Assembly: GCF_000276665.1 (NCBI RefSeq)
Contig: NW_004955435.1
Location: 2,394,615 to 2,458,614, forward strand
Source: Chinchilla lanigera
Lineage: Eukaryota; Chordata; Mammalia; Rodentia; Chinchillidae
Direction of reading: 5' to 3'
Length of the DNA: 64,000 bases
In this document: piece after piece, positions 37,781 to 50,459 of the stretch
Numbering within the stretch: the first letter of the stretch is position 1
Layout: each line of letters opens with the position of its first letter
Program-made: the position numbers and the translations under genes
The notes under the pieces: generated by a model
Seen by the model: the letters and a program-made list of their open reading frames with translations, nothing else
What the model was told of the DNA's origin: nothing
Database searches by the model: none

Positions 37781-38460
37781 ACTTGCTTGAGAAGTTGAAA
37801 TCCTTCAGCCAAACCCAAGGTTCTTATGGGGCATCAATTTTTAGATTGCATGTTTCCAACACTGTCCTTGCTGGTAATATGTATTTTAAAAGCATGCACA
37901 TGATTTTCTTCATGGTACTCAAGGTCTGCTTCCTCTCTTTCTTTAGTGAGTGGAAGCTAAATAAAATGATTCTTCACTTTATTTCATAGACTTCTCCCAA
38001 CTTCAAGAAAGCTGAAGAAAAGAGAAGCAGCACGAAGAATTCTTTGGTATTTCACAGGCAAGGCTCATGGTAATCCGTGGTACCGATTACCGGGCCCCGG
38101 GAGGAAGAAAGGCCTGAGAGGATCGCCTAAGGACGAAGGGTATCCGGTCACAGAGTGACGGTTCTTCCAGGGCACAGCACCGTCGTGGGGACCAGGGTCC
38201 CGCTGACTACCAGGTATTTAGGGAGGAACTGGGAGAGGAGGCCCGAGGCCCTAAACCCCAAGCAATGATAAGGTCACAGAAATGCTAAACTGCGCGTTGT
38301 GGTCAGCGCATAATTCTACAATGTGCTGAAATACCATATTACACCCATAAAGATGCACAAAGTGAGTGTTTAGAATAAAAAAACCACATTCCAGTACAAG
38401 ACGCATTCAATAAAATCCCTCAGCACGCTCTTCCTCACTGCGAAAACACTTGCCCCACCC

Positions 38461-38820
38461 TCCGGCCACGCTTCGGAGCAGGGCCGGCAATCCTTCCTGC
38501 GGCTTTGGTTGCATGGCTGTGCCTGCCTAAGGTCCAGAGCTGGCTCAGAATGTCTGCTCTCCGCCGGCCTTTGGGTTTGGGGGAGGAGCCAGAGTCTGCC
38601 GGCTCCAGCGAATAAGGACCGTGAGGTCACACGGCGACGCGTTCTAAGGCGCCCGCCTTCCCCTGGGCGTCAATGTGCAGCCGCACTCACAGTACTTAAC
38701 CGCGCCTGGTGAAGACACCCTCGAGGGAGGACCTGCAGATCTGCTTCTCACAGCGGCAGCACGGATGGGATGGCGTGTTCAGAGAGAGAAGGGACACGCG
38801 CAGCGTGCTTTCTGTTAGTA
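38461..38820. other. CpG-rich patch, CpG-island-like, in intron 12
   Basis: By eye there are 27 CpG in 360 bp with roughly 60% GC, close to the expectation for unmethylated DNA. Motifs include ACGGCGACGCG and CCGCGCC. No repeat family is recognised. It could be an intragenic regulatory element, a relic of a processed gene copy, or a CpG-rich old repeat. Confidence 0.5.
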
Positions 38821-38884
38821 CATGACGATTACATTCTGCCTGGGGAGTCAGTGCATGTACATAACACATCTTTCATGGTTTTCT

Positions 38885-39025
38885 GCTGTTGTTTTGAAAC
38901 AGGATCTTAGTTTGCAGTGTAGGCGGGCTTTGAACTCTTTATGTAGCCCAGGGTGGCCTTCACCTCACAGGGATCCTCCTGTCTCAGCCTCCCAAGTACT
39001 GAGATTATAGCCATATACAACCACA
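38885..39025 (-). mobile_element. B1 SINE, old
   Basis: TTTTGAAACAGGATCTTAG, CTTTATGTAGCCCAGGGTGG, GATCCTCCTGTCTCAGCCTC and AAGTACTGAGATTATAG form a reverse B1 with many substitutions. Confidence 0.85.
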
Positions 39026-39587
39026 ACAGTCTACACTGCACATTTTAATTCTTTTATCAACCTTCCCTTTCATTTCCTCACCCCTCCCTCCAGACCATTT
39101 GCTACAGGAAAGGAAAAAAAGCAGTATGTCTTTTAAGGTAATAACTTTTCAAAATTTAAATATTCACCATATCTTTTGATGTTTTGTATAACTATTACAT
39201 GTTAATAAAAATTTTTAAAAAGTTTTTAAGGAGATGGACATATTAGCTAACCTGTTTTGATCCTCACAAACTGTGTATAATGACTTATCATACTATATCC
39301 CATATATTTGTATAATGTAAGGTAAAAATAATTTAATTCTTTTTGAAAAGTAGTGCTGAGAGAAGAGTTCTACATTGTTCTAAATGAAACAGTGAAGCAC
39401 TACATACCAACAATCGCAATAGACACCTCAGCATTATGTATTTACATAACAATACTTAAATGGGTTCTGTATTTAGAAAACCCAAGGCACCTTCCAGACT
39501 CCTGTTCAGGTTTATCTTAAATGTTCTTGGCATCTCTGTCCCTCCTGCGTCGTTCCTTTCAACTACCTTTTATACATTCAAGAAGTT

Positions 39588-39691
39588 AGGGCTAGGAATT
39601 TAGCTCAGCGCTCAGCGCATAGCGCCTGCCTGGCAAGCGTGAGGTCGTGAGTTAGATTCCTGGTAACGGAGAAAAACAAACAAAACAAAAC
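39588..39691 (+). mobile_element. ID SINE with internal insertion and 14-bp target duplication
   Basis: It reads AGGGCTAGGAATTTAGCTC, then AGCGCTCAGCGCATAGCGCC (an extra ten or so bases from a local CAGCGC duplication beside the A box), then GCCTGCCTGGCAAGCGTGAG and an (AAAC)n tail. ACATTCAAGAAGTT at 39574-39587 matches ACGTTCAAGAAGTT at 39692-39705 with one change. Confidence 0.93.
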
Positions 39692-40656
39692 ACGTTCAAG
39701 AAGTTTCCTCTGAGCCGGTCTAAGAGCATCTTCCACTTTCAGTCCTCCAAGGAGCTAACAGGCTACTCAGTGTGACGTCTGGTCAACCAAAAAATTGTAA
39801 GTTCAGGTAAACAGGAAAAGGAAAGCTGGGAGGTACTAAGTGGCCATTACAAAGAGGAAGGAATTCAAGGAACGATGAAAGACGAAGGCCATTTAGCTAA
39901 CACATGGTGAAGAAACAGGAGGAACCAAAATGAGGGAGACAGGAGTGCATATTGCAAGTAGAATCGTTCTCCAATGGGAGACAATAAAAGTCTGAGAGAA
40001 TGGGAGCTAACTCTTCCAGAAACGTTCTGTGTACGTGAGGAAGTGCCCTTAACTACAGAGCAAGAAAAAATGGAGCATTTAGTCCAAAAGTAAGACTGCG
40101 ATCTAGTAGTTCAGCTTTCTGCACCAGAAGTTAGCATTCAGTGTACCAGCGTATGCACAGTTCATCATTTTTACATTTTGCATTTCACATAAAATTAAAT
40201 ATAAAAAATTACAACTGTGATTTATAAATTATTTGTTTTCTTTTCATTTTAGTTCACACAATTTGGGAACTGGGTGGGACCTCATCTGGTGCTAATGGAC
40301 AGACCAAATAGTTTTCTGGACTGTTAAAAATAACTATGAATATAGATTCTATCTATAATCATAAATTAGGCACCATCTGATTTGATAAACGTAGTATGTA
40401 TGTATTTAAGCCACTGAAAATCATTTTCAACAAAGCAAGTCTAACGATTTCATGGCATTCCACTAGTAGAAATGCCTAATAAAATTTTAATCCAATAAAT
40501 ATTTCTACCACTCTTCATTTAAAAATAACACATCCAAATAAACATGTACGGACATATTTAATAAATACTTTCTCCAGCCTATAAAACGTTTACATAACTG
40601 ACTACTGAAGATGAACGCACTGGAGAAATGAACTGAAATTGGTCCCAAATGCATAC

Positions 40657-40841
40657 CTGTATGTACCGGTGAATGTGCCAGGAAGCTTGCTTCCCGTCGT
40701 TCACTGACTCCACCGTAGTGTTAGCTATGCCAACAATATCACCACCTGCAAACACCCACGGTTCACTGGTTTGCATCGTTTCTGGATCCACATCTGGGAG
40801 GTCCCACTTGTTAAATTTTATAGGCCTCAAGGCTTCTTTTA
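40657..40841 (-). CDS. DPYD: DPYD exon 12, dihydropyrimidine dehydrogenase residues 447-508
   Basis: This 185-bp exon matches human coding positions 1340-1524. It opens in phase 1 after CTTTTCTTCCAG with TA AAA GAA (V447 K448 E449) and closes with TAC ATA CAG before the donor GTATGC (residue 508). Residues about 475-500 read [19 protein letters not shown] followed by NDGKQAS. This is the second FAD-binding fingerprint of the GltD-like oxidoreductase fold: the Gly-Gly-Asp triplet falls at 479-481 and the helix with the NDGKQA motif follows. In the enzyme, FAD passes electrons from NADPH through Fe-S clusters to the FMN site. The exon is intact, and the polypyrimidine tract before the acceptor is strong. 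Confidence 0.98.
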
Positions 40842-41765
40842 CTGGAAGAAAAGCAGAATATGACAGGCAATGACTAATGCATGCATCGCATAACAATGAT
40901 TTAAAAATTAAGGAAAGTTATCATTTAATTTGTTCTGGGGTTTCAAGCCACTGTGTTTTAATGAGCCATAAAAATGAAAAGTTGATGCAATACTGAAGTG
41001 CACACATTCTAAGTGTACAGACCTAACCTCCTCAAAACACACCTCACATGCAGAAATTAAAGCCCACAAACTTGGGCATTGCTTCAGATCCCGATTTTGT
41101 ATTTAAGAAGTACTGGATACACAAAGATAGAAAATACAACATTTTATATACATACAAAATGCATTTTCAAAAATATATCCATGCGTATCATTTCTTCCAG
41201 AAATGTTTATTACTGTGTATCACAGGTATAGTCTTTAACATGTCTTAGAGTCAACGGCTGATCTCTTCTTTTCACAACGTATTTTATAATAAAAATAAAA
41301 CAAAGTCTCCCACATTCTCACCAAACTATCTGCCATTACTGTGAAGTAATTTTCTGGAACCAGAAACACAGTCACCTCGAGTCAGGGACTTCTTATATTT
41401 GTTTTGTAAACACTAAGAAATGTAAACACCATCATTAGTTCCTCGTGGAAATTATTGTGTAAAATACTTTTATGATTCTTTGCTAAATATGCTGTGATCC
41501 CATAAATGTAAAATTTGTCATGGACAAAAAAAGGTTGAATGCTTTTTGAATAAAACTTTTGAATGGAGACTTAATCTAAAATTTTGAAGAGATAAAAAAA
41601 TAAAGAAAGGGCTTTTCCAAGAGGAACAACAACAAAAAAAGATAAACAATCTATACTTAAGCCAGGACTCAGGAAGAAATGTTCTCTCTAGGTAACCATG
41701 TACAGAATGTCAGGTCAGATTACAGGAGCTCCTCTTTAATGCAAATAAAAAGACAAAATAACAAC

Positions 41766-41907
41766 TTTTTTCTTGAGACAAGGTCTCACTACGTGGTCCA
41801 GTCTGGCTCTGAGCTCACTAGGTAGCTAGGTTGTCCTCAAACTTGTGATCTTCTTGTCTCAGCCTCCCAAGTGTTGGGATTACAGGCATGTGCCACCACG
41901 CCTGGCC
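41766..41907 (-). mobile_element. B1 SINE
   Basis: TTGAGACAAGGTCTCACTAC, GGTAGCTAGGTTGTCCTCAA, CTTGTCTCAGCCTCCCAAG and GCCACCACGCCTGGCC form a reverse B1 with the internal duplication (GTGGTCCAGTCTGGCTC and GTAGCTAGGTTGTCC). Confidence 0.92.
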
Positions 41908-42989
41908 AAAATATCAATGTAAACTAAGGAAATGATGTGGTGGTCATGAAATAGAAGTATAAATTGTTAAATATATTAATGAATCAATTATATAAGAAAA
42001 TAATCAAGCTTAAAACAGTCTGACATCTAAAATGAGTATTTTATTGAGCATAATAGAAAAAAGGCCATAAAAATAAACCTTGACATATATTTGTAGCTTT
42101 CTACTGAAGCAATATTAGCAGTGTAGAAAGCTATTCCAGGAGTACGCTGCCTGTATTTTTTCCACCCACAGGACTGCAGGTTTCAGTAGAACAGGGATGT
42201 GTCCATATTACTTGCTGCACTTCATGGGTGGGTGTGTGAGCGCATAACTAGATAATTCAGTGCTATCACACTCAGGTTTTTAAGTCTTCTGGTATTTGTA
42301 TCTCTTATTCTATTTCACCTTTCATTGACAGAAAATTAAATATTCATGTAATTATTTTCAAAGCAGAATGGCATTTTGAGGTTTTCCTAATGTCTTTAAA
42401 GGTCACATGAAAGGAGACCTTTATCTTTGTTCCCCATTGCACAACAGATCATCACTACCATCTGTTGACAGCTACTTGAGTTGCAAGTCAATAGTGAATA
42501 CCGCTCATCAATTCAACCTATTATAATTGCAGCAAACATACGACATCACCACTGAATAGTATATATAAGTTTTTCTCATAAATATAGGCAGAGTGAGAAC
42601 CAATTTGCGCTTCTATAAAAATAACCCTTATTTTTCTAATACTATAATATACTTTTGGCCACTTGGAGTTTTAATATAAATATTGATTTTAAATGGGAAA
42701 AAATTCAAAATTATTTCACTAGAAGATCAAAGCCCTTTTTATGTTTATCTCTTCTTTTTTCGGGAATATCTTTGAAAGTTAAGCACAGATTTACTCTAAG
42801 CTTGAGCAAAGTGGGGATTATGATTTAGGTATCTTTGATTTCTCACAGCATCTATTGGAGTTAAAGAAATACATACGGTGACCTTACTGAATCTTAAGTC
42901 AGAGTCTCTCACTTACATCAGCCTTTCTCAGGGCTCTGCTCCTAATTCTAAACTGCAAAAGTTCCTTTTCCCTTTTCTTAGAGAGGAGC

Positions 42990-43100
42990 CCTCAAGTTAT
43001 TTAAAGTTCAGGTCTCACAGTATCTGGATCTCCGCTTGAGCACAGTGGATTACACACAGCAGGTGCTTAATAAATGCGTGGTGACTTAGATTGAAGCTAT
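42990..43100 (+). mobile_element. LINE-2 3' end
   Basis: GAGCACAGTGGATTACACAC followed by AGCAGGTGCTTAATAAATGC is the typical L2 terminus (CCTGGCACATAGTAGGTGCTCAATAAATG). The upstream part is decayed. Confidence 0.7.
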
Positions 43101-43173
43101 TGAGAACTGTGTCTTTTATGATACAAAAATGTACATATTATGATTCACTGTAATACTCAAGATCCATCACAAT

Positions 43174-43238
43174 TCAGGTCTGAATATCAATTGTTTTAAT
43201 TACTCAGACTCAGGTCTGAATATCAACTGTTTTAATTA
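43174..43238 (+). repeat. Tandem duplication, 29-bp unit, 36-bp period
   Basis: TCAGGTCTGAATATCAATTG plus TTTTAATTA at 43174 recurs at 43210 with one change (CAACTG). It is a local duplication. Confidence 0.9.
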
Positions 43239-43674
43239 TTTTATCATTTGTAATAGGTAATCTTCATTAAAAATTAAACAAATTTTTGATACTATGTTCC
43301 AGAACAAAAACAATCTTCTTTTATATTAAGAATGAGCTCAGTCTCCTTTTGAAAATTATTTACCTAACTTCCCTCTGCTCTTTTTGGATGCCTTCAAATT
43401 TAACGCTGCCCTAATTTTATTCCAGAAGTAAAAGAAAAAAAATGGTAGGCCACTACCATTACTATGATATTACTATGATATTACTAGTATCAATCAAAAT
43501 AAACACATTTGTATCTCTGTTGTTGTTTAATATCCACTGTGTCGACACCTACGGAACATCACCGGAGAAGGAGAACATGGACAGAATGTATGAGCACGAG
43601 CACTGCTGCGGTAGGTCAGAAGTGTCTTCTTTCAGGGAAGCCACCCAGCTGCTCCAAGGACTCTATCATGATTT

Positions 43675-43757
43675 TTTTTTTTTCCAGCACCGGGAATCGA
43701 ACTCATGACCTCGCGCTTGCCAGGCAGGCGCTGTGTTGCTGAGCTAAATCCCCAGCC
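43675..43757 (-). mobile_element. ID SINE, young, with 14-bp target-site duplication
   Basis: A short T-run, CCAGCACCGGGAATCGAAC, CGCGCTTGCCAGGCAGGCGC and GCTAAATCCCCAGCCC. CTCTATCATGATTT lies at 43661-43674 and 43758-43771. It lacks the GGTACCGG end seen in most other copies (it has AGCACCGGG) and has a very short tail. Confidence 0.95.
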
Positions 43758-43771
43758 CTCTATCATGATTT

Positions 43772-45981
43772 GAAACCAAGTAATGATGATAACTTCTCTC
43801 TATCTTCAGACTCTACTAAAGCGGACGTAACACTCAGACAGTGCTCTTACACTAACTGAACTTTCTAAAATCTGCTTATGGACCCAAACAATATATTTTT
43901 TAAAAAATTCAGTAATTCTTGAAATAAAGCCATTACTTTTACTGTTGAAACATATTTTTTAAATTCCAAAACTCTAAATTAGAATTGAAGTCAATGATTC
44001 ATTAAGGAAACCTGTGAGCATTTTAATACTTGTAAGCGAGGAGTGCATTTATTTAGTGGCTTCTTACACGAAAGGCCTTTACCCTCTGGATCACCGCAGC
44101 TACCCTTCTATCTACTGATGCAGCTCCTCTGCATCTCTGCTGATCTGCTTAACTTGCCAGGCAATGAAAATAAACCTCACAAGTGTATCTTCTGTTCCGT
44201 CTTCACCCAGCTTGGGAATGAAAGCATAAGTGGGTGAAAAATGTGTGTTTACATTTGCAGACCAAATAACTGCTTGCCATTCCCTATGAAGTGCTAAATG
44301 AATATCAATAGAGGGGCTGTATTTCCTCTTTCCCATTTATAAAATGAGAGAGGATTTCTTCATGATCATCAACAGTTTCTCAAAAATTTCCATTGGCTTG
44401 CACCTAGCTAGAAACTATAGCGCATGTCCTACCAGCTCCACGACTGAACAGAAGAAGAACTTGCAAAAGAACCCCCCAACAGGCTTATGCACAGGCTACA
44501 TTATTCTGCAAATGCGAGAGAAGTATGCTAAATGATATGATGCCTACAATTTTACGCAGTCTTTAAAAAGAAAGAAAACATCCTTAATTCATACCAAACA
44601 TTCAAGATTTATGTTAATTTTCTGCTTTAATTACTACTGTGTTCAAATGAGCTTATTTAAAAAAGGAAAGACACTCTGAGGTAGCTTTATAACAAGAAAT
44701 GGTTTTGAAATAAGAACTTTTAGTCAACTTAATGTTATGCATGAAATGATTTTTTATATAGACTTAATTGTATTGTGACACAGAAGTTCTTCAATAAGCC
44801 TCAGCTTCAAACTGCAGAAGCTGTCCCTCAGGGCCACATCACCAGCAGATGCAGACTGCCGAGGTCAATTAAACTGATGTAGCTGCACTGTCGTATACGG
44901 AAAGGCGAAACCCACAAGCATATGACAAGTATATTTCGCAGTATTTATAAAAAGATGTCAAGAATGTTATATTTTAGTACATAAATATAAATTAATTCTC
45001 CATAAGCAACAGAACAGTACAATAGAAAGCATAATGAAAAAAAAGATGATTAGTATTCTTTGGAGAGCTTCATGTGTTATAAAACAAAGGAGGAATAAAA
45101 TCTTTCAACCTATGTCATAAAATAACATTGGAAAACACAGATGAACTCACTATGTGCTTGTTGTGTAATTTTATGGAGCCCGTTACCCAGAAGGACCAAA
45201 ACACAGTGAAACAAAGGGCAAGTGGAGGCAGCGGTCTCAGCAGTTCAGAGCTCAAAGCAAAATCTCAGCACGAGCAGATAAATTCTAACGGTGGGGCCGG
45301 GGTGTCTGAGTTCTGTTTAAACGGAACGATGCGGGGTAAGGAAAGGGCAGAACAGAGAATGCCTTCCACCAGGAGTATCAGGCCTGCTGGCATGCGCTTT
45401 GTGCTTTATCTCTCTTTGGCTCTAAGTATTTTAGTCAACGTGCTATCCTCCAAAACATACCGCAGTGAGGCATCGTATTTTCCTTCCTATAAATTGGTGA
45501 AATGGTAACCTTGAATCAGAGCTGCTCCTCTGAGACTTCACATACTATCTTTCACTCTCTTTAATTTACGGTATTTCTCTTTTCTTCCTCTCCCACCCCC
45601 GCTAATTTTTAAAACTCTGCTTTTGACTTTAGAGTCTCTGTTTACTTTCACTCTTGTATCTCCATCTACCCAGTGTGTTCACTTACACTGACTGCCTATT
45701 TTTCCCACCACTCATTACACCCTCTAGTCTGTCCCTCTGGTGAGAATACCATCCCCGTGGGCACCACGTTCTGTGACCTCAGCCCTCGTGCCTCTCTGAA
45801 ATAGCCCACGGTCTAATCACACTGCTTTGGCTCTCCTCCCGTCTCAGACGTAAGTGATGCTGTCTGGGCTCTCCTCACCGCTAACCGTGCTTCATGGGCT
45901 TCACTTCCGCCCTCCCTCTTCCAAGCTCCCAAATATTCAGTCCAGTGTGCTTTCTCCACCAGAAATTACAGGACTTTTCGC
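43772..45981. other. Intronic stretch with no recognised feature
   Basis: AT-rich to 45100, then mixed composition. The 126-codon open frame at 45128-45508 has no recognisable family and no splice support. The C/T-rich part at 45560-45940 may be an old L2-type repeat. Confidence 0.55.
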
Positions 45982-46145
45982 AGGGTTCAGTGGGACACAT
46001 TTGTAATCCCAGCATTTGGGGACCTGAGACAAGGTATCGAAAGTTCCCATCTTGGCTGGGAATTTAACAAGATCCAGTCTCCAGTGAAAAAGTGGCTGGG
46101 CATGTAGCTCAGTGTGAAGGCCCTGAACTCCATCCTCTGTATCAG
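45982..46145 (+). mobile_element. Old dimeric SINE: B1-like left half plus ID-like right half
   Basis: The left part GTAATCCCAGCATTTGGGGA, GTTCCCATCTTGGCTGGG, CAAGATCCAGTCTCC is B1/7SL-like. The right part AGTGGCTGGGCATGTAGCTC, AGTGTGAAGGCCCTGAACTC, ATCCTCTGTATCAG is tRNA/ID-like. Such B1-ID dimers (B1-dID) are known from several non-murid rodents. No target duplication was seen. Confidence 0.75.
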
Positions 46146-46146
46146 A

Positions 46147-46262
46147 GACAGTAAAAAGAAGAGAAGTGGGAGGAGAAGAGGAGGAGGAGGAGGGAAGAGA
46201 AGGGAAGGGAGGGAAAAGGGGCAAGAAGTGGAGGAAAAGGAGGAGGCAGAAGAAAAGGAAGA
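46147..46262 (+). repeat. Purine-rich (GGAGGA/GGGAAG) tract
   Basis: About 115 bp of nearly pure A/G, directly after the dimeric SINE and probably grown from its tail. Confidence 0.85.
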
Positions 46263-46449
46263 CACTTCGTCACTTCAGGCTTTGAACTTCATCTTAGTGA
46301 AAATTCTGTCTGAGCTCTTCTTCCATTTGGGTCCTTCTGGTCCCTGTCAGAGATTATAACCTGGATGTTCTACTTGTATCCCACACTCAAATCCTAACAT
46401 CGGTCCTGAATTCCAAGTCTCTCTCTGGGGCCGTCCCCTTCTCGACTGA

Positions 46450-46740
46450 TCATTGTGAGCTCAGTCCTTCACACCCCCGCGCAGTGTGACCACGGTCCAC
46501 ACCCTTGCCGCACGCCCGCAGTCCTTGGCGACCGGACCCTTGACGTGCCCCTCACGGTCAGGGGGCCTCACAGCTATCGCAGGGGAGCTCCATCGTCTCC
46601 CGACTGCGCAGTCTACGAACGCCCTGGATGAGCGCCCTCTCCGTTCTTCCTGCTTGGTGTGATCCACACTCTTCTCCGTGAGAGGCACTGCCTCGCACCG
46701 GCCCTGGAAGCCTCTCCTCTTATCTGCGGGGGACTTGCTC
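46450..46740. other. CpG-rich patch in intron 11
   Basis: About 23 CpG in 290 bp, for example CCCCGCGC, GCCGCACGCCCGC, GGCGACCGGACC and CTGCGCAGTC. Short open frames overlap on both strands, as expected of GC-rich DNA. Not assigned to a repeat or gene. Confidence 0.45.
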
Positions 46741-47699
46741 CCTCGGTCAGTTCCTCTCTTTTCTCGACTACGACCTCTAAGTTAGATACTTGCTTTAAGT
46801 CAGGACCCACATATACAGTATTTCCTGCTTATAAACCACTGCGCACCTGCATTTGCTTCTGAAAGCTTCCTTGCAGTCATTAAAATGAGAACTAGCTGCA
46901 GTGCTGAATTCAGTGAATCTTAGTGAAGACCGCGTTGCAGACCCAAGGTGAGCTGAACGAGGCACCCAAAGAACACAGCTGGAGGAGCCACGCAAGAGCT
47001 CTCCCTGTGCCCTCCACGGCCGCCCCTCGGTGAAGCGCTGCCAGTTTCTCTTCTTAGCACATTCAACACACGACCACTTCCTCTTCGTGAAAGTCCACCT
47101 TGGCTTCCACCACGCACGCTCTCTCACTTTCCGTCTGTCTACGCGATATTATTTAAACCTTCACTGCTGCCATTGTTTCTATTTTCTTCCAGCCCAAATG
47201 GCGTAAAAATAAAGCTTGAAAGTCTTGGCATAATACGAATCTTTGGTTTCAAACAATATCAACATCTGTTAATCTGCACAATGAAATTCTCTGCTAGTTA
47301 CTTCTCATATTCCATTCCCAGTATTCTTATGTAATGTGAAGAAAAAAATCAGTACTCATAGATCTTTCATAGTTACCAGGGGTAATGCAGAATATTTCGA
47401 AATACTACCCCTTTAGATCATGAAACAACTCTTGAAAGTAAATAATGCTATCAACAAAAGCAACAGGTGGCAGAGCCAATATTTTGACTCAATTCTTTCT
47501 GACTCCAAAGCCTTCTGATGAAGCAGGGGAAGGACTGGCAAGTGAACCAGCAGCCTCGGATTACTCCACTGCTCCAGGGAGTAGCTACCGTGAGACAGGT
47601 AGGGGCTACAGGGAGAGCAAAAGACCTTGTCTTGACCAGACAAGCATCAGTCAACTTTCCAAGGGCAAATATCTGAAAAACAGCTTGAACCTGGGAAGA

Positions 47700-48105
47700 T
47701 TTAGTTGATGGTTTGAGAAAGTTCAGTCCATGATCAGCTGGCTCCACTGCTTTCAGGCCTTTGCTGAGCAGAACGTGTTGGCATGAGGCCCTGGCAGAGC
47801 ATGGCTGCTGACCTCACGAGTGCTCGAAGGGGTGGGAGGGAGCGAGACGGAGCAGCAAAGGACGAGATACCCAGCCCCCCACCCCCGGTAAAGTACAGCA
47901 TCCTACTCAGCTCTACCCCGTACCAGCCTGTTCCGCTACAGGCTCATCAGTGCAGGAACCCATTCATGGAGCTAGCACCTGCGGGATTGAATCAGACCTC
48001 TAGGTGAGCTCTGAACATTGCTACACTGAAGACCAAGCCTTTGATTCAATGCTTGAGACTTTGGGACACGTTCCAAATCGAAATCATGACGACCAGCTCC
48101 ACAGA
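47700..48105 (+). repeat. Unassigned dispersed repeat, copy A
   Basis: Phrases TTCAGTCCATGATCAGCTGG, CTCCACTGCTTTCAGGCC and CATGGCTGCTGACCTCACGA occur near the start, with TGAACATTGCTACACTGAAG and TTCCAAATCGAAATCATGAC near the end. They match a rodent/mammal dispersed repeat I have seen but cannot name (possibly LTR-derived). A related copy lies at 59410-59830. Confidence 0.55.
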
Positions 48106-49799
48106 TCAGCCTCGGGCATCTCCACTGCAGTCTTTCATTTCCCTTTCTGTTAAACTAACCAGTCTCGTTTGTACCAAGCTGGCACTGTGTGACATTATTT
48201 CACTGCCTTCACTGCTTTTTGAGTTCAAGAGCCAAGTCAGAGTTATCCACTTCCAGCACCCTACACAGTGATGAGCACACAGCAGGAGCCTGATAGCCGG
48301 CTCTGTCTGTGTCGGGAGGACTTTCGGTTGTCCATTCCCTCTTTCTCACACTCATATTACATATTATGACTTATTCAATACCCTTGTATGCCTTATTTCC
48401 ACAATTAGAGAATCATCTCACTGGGAGGAAGGGTCACAAAAGTGTCCTTAAACACATTCTCCACAGTGACGGAGGTGCGCTCGGGGCAATTCTGTTTGGG
48501 TGGGCTTGTGAAATTCAATCATAATACAAGGAAGAACCTGCTTTTCTTCCTCACCAGGCTCAGGATAGACTCAGGCTCCCCAAGTTAAACAGAAGGGATG
48601 GGTGTCGATAACAGCCTACAGCAAGTCCGTTATTTCACTTGTATTCTGCTGGGCTTTTACTATCCATTTTCTAAACTGACCAACTAATCAATTCAGAATT
48701 AAACTCATGCAAGCACTTCACCTCAATTTGCTTATTTCTCTGTAATAATTCCCTCTTTCTAAGACTCCAAACTCCTTGAAGATTTGATTTCATTCTATTT
48801 GTAAGAGAGCTCCCCAAGGATGTCAGTGTTTTTGAAGTAAACATATGGGGATTGTTTTCAAATTCTCAGTTGGATTTCCAAATGCTGCACTTTGATTTGC
48901 TTATTTAAATTCAGTGATAGCATCTACTTATGACTACGAACTCCTTGAAGGAATAGACCATCCTTTAATCTGATTTGGGCCATAATCATCATAATCCTAT
49001 GCACATTTGAGTGCTTAATATTTCTTGATAATTATGAGACAGTGAGAAAAGTAGAAAGACTACTGAAATATTTTGCATATACTTTCAGTGCAAGACATTT
49101 TTTAAATACTGAATGATGTCATCAAGTGCTATGAAAATTATAGACAAGGGTTAAGAAAAATGTCCAATATCAAATCCCCATTTGCTGCGTTTAAAGCACA
49201 CATAAAAACACATAGAAAGCCAACAGTAAATTATCCTACTTGTGAAAACAATATTATTAAAATATAAGTGAGTACTGAAAAATATTTTAATTAGCAAAAT
49301 AAATCAAATGGAAAAGATTTCCTAAATAGAGCTTTAAAAGTAAGTCTATGTGTGTTTGTCTGCCATGACTAATTATGTATCCATGTAATGTGTGTTCAAT
49401 TTGGGCTTATTTAAATAGCAGAAATGCTCATTAGCTGCAGTATATCTGTGAAGCTTCAGTAAACAGTTTAATGGTTTTTATGTTTAACCAATTTCATAAG
49501 TTCCTGTAATTTTAGTTTTAGCAGCTCATTAATGTTATTTTTTGATATCCATCTTACAGCTTTTTTTCCCCTGTCAATCGTCAGCAGGCACACTTCAATG
49601 CAAACTTAAAACACACAGCAGAGTTATATTTAAACAACCTTAGCATATAATTAAGTGCACACTTCAAAATATAGCTTCTGTAGAGGACCAGCTGCATTGT
49701 CATATAATCAAATATCTTCGGCACTGACAAGAGGTATATCCAATAGGATCTACAGTGATAAACATGGGACTGCTCACCGTGGACTTTCATGAGCTCGTA

Positions 49800-49960
49800 G
49801 TGGGCTCTGGCTTAGGCGCTGTGTACGTGACGTCTCTGCAATCTCACAGAACTGGCAGTATGTGAATGTTACAGTTGAGGAATGTGAGACAATTCAGTTT
49901 CCCAGGTCAAGCCTTCAGATTTGAACCTCACTATAAATCAGTGACAAACAAACAAGCTGA
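49800..49960 (+). mobile_element. MIR SINE, ancient
   Basis: TACAGTTGAGGAATGTGAGA, CAGTTTCCCAGGTCAAGCC and TTCAGATTTGAACCTC follow the MIR core order (CAGATGAGGAAACTGAG, TTGCCCAAGGTCACA, GGATTTGAACCC). Confidence 0.6.
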
Positions 49961-50459
49961 AAATGTCTGGAGATATCCAGGGGCACTTGGAGATAAACAC
50001 TTAGACCTCAGAATATTAAGTGCAGTCACAAGGGTGAGTCACGTCTGGAAGAATGAAAATACAGAAGAAAAGAGAACCAGCCATTTATTTTTAAAATAGT
50101 AGCAACTGCAACCTGCACTAAAGCTCAAGAAGGATTCATCACGGTTTCATGAACATCAAACTATTTCTGAGTCACCTATTCAAAGTAAAGAGGTAATTTC
50201 AGGAAATGTCAAATGCAATGCAAACATAAGGTAGATAACGAGATTTGGTAATCTGGAGCTCAATGAGTAGTAAAAAGATGACATTTGGAGGTAAATGCTA
50301 AAGGCAAAAGCTAGAATAGAAGGAACTTAGGACAAGAAATCTGGCAAACATATAAGGTAGTACATATAGGTTATTCTTTCCAGGAGTGGAAAATAATTAT
50401 TAAAACGTTCTCATTAGCTTGAATTCATTCATTTACTTAGACAGTATTTTTTGTTGAGT

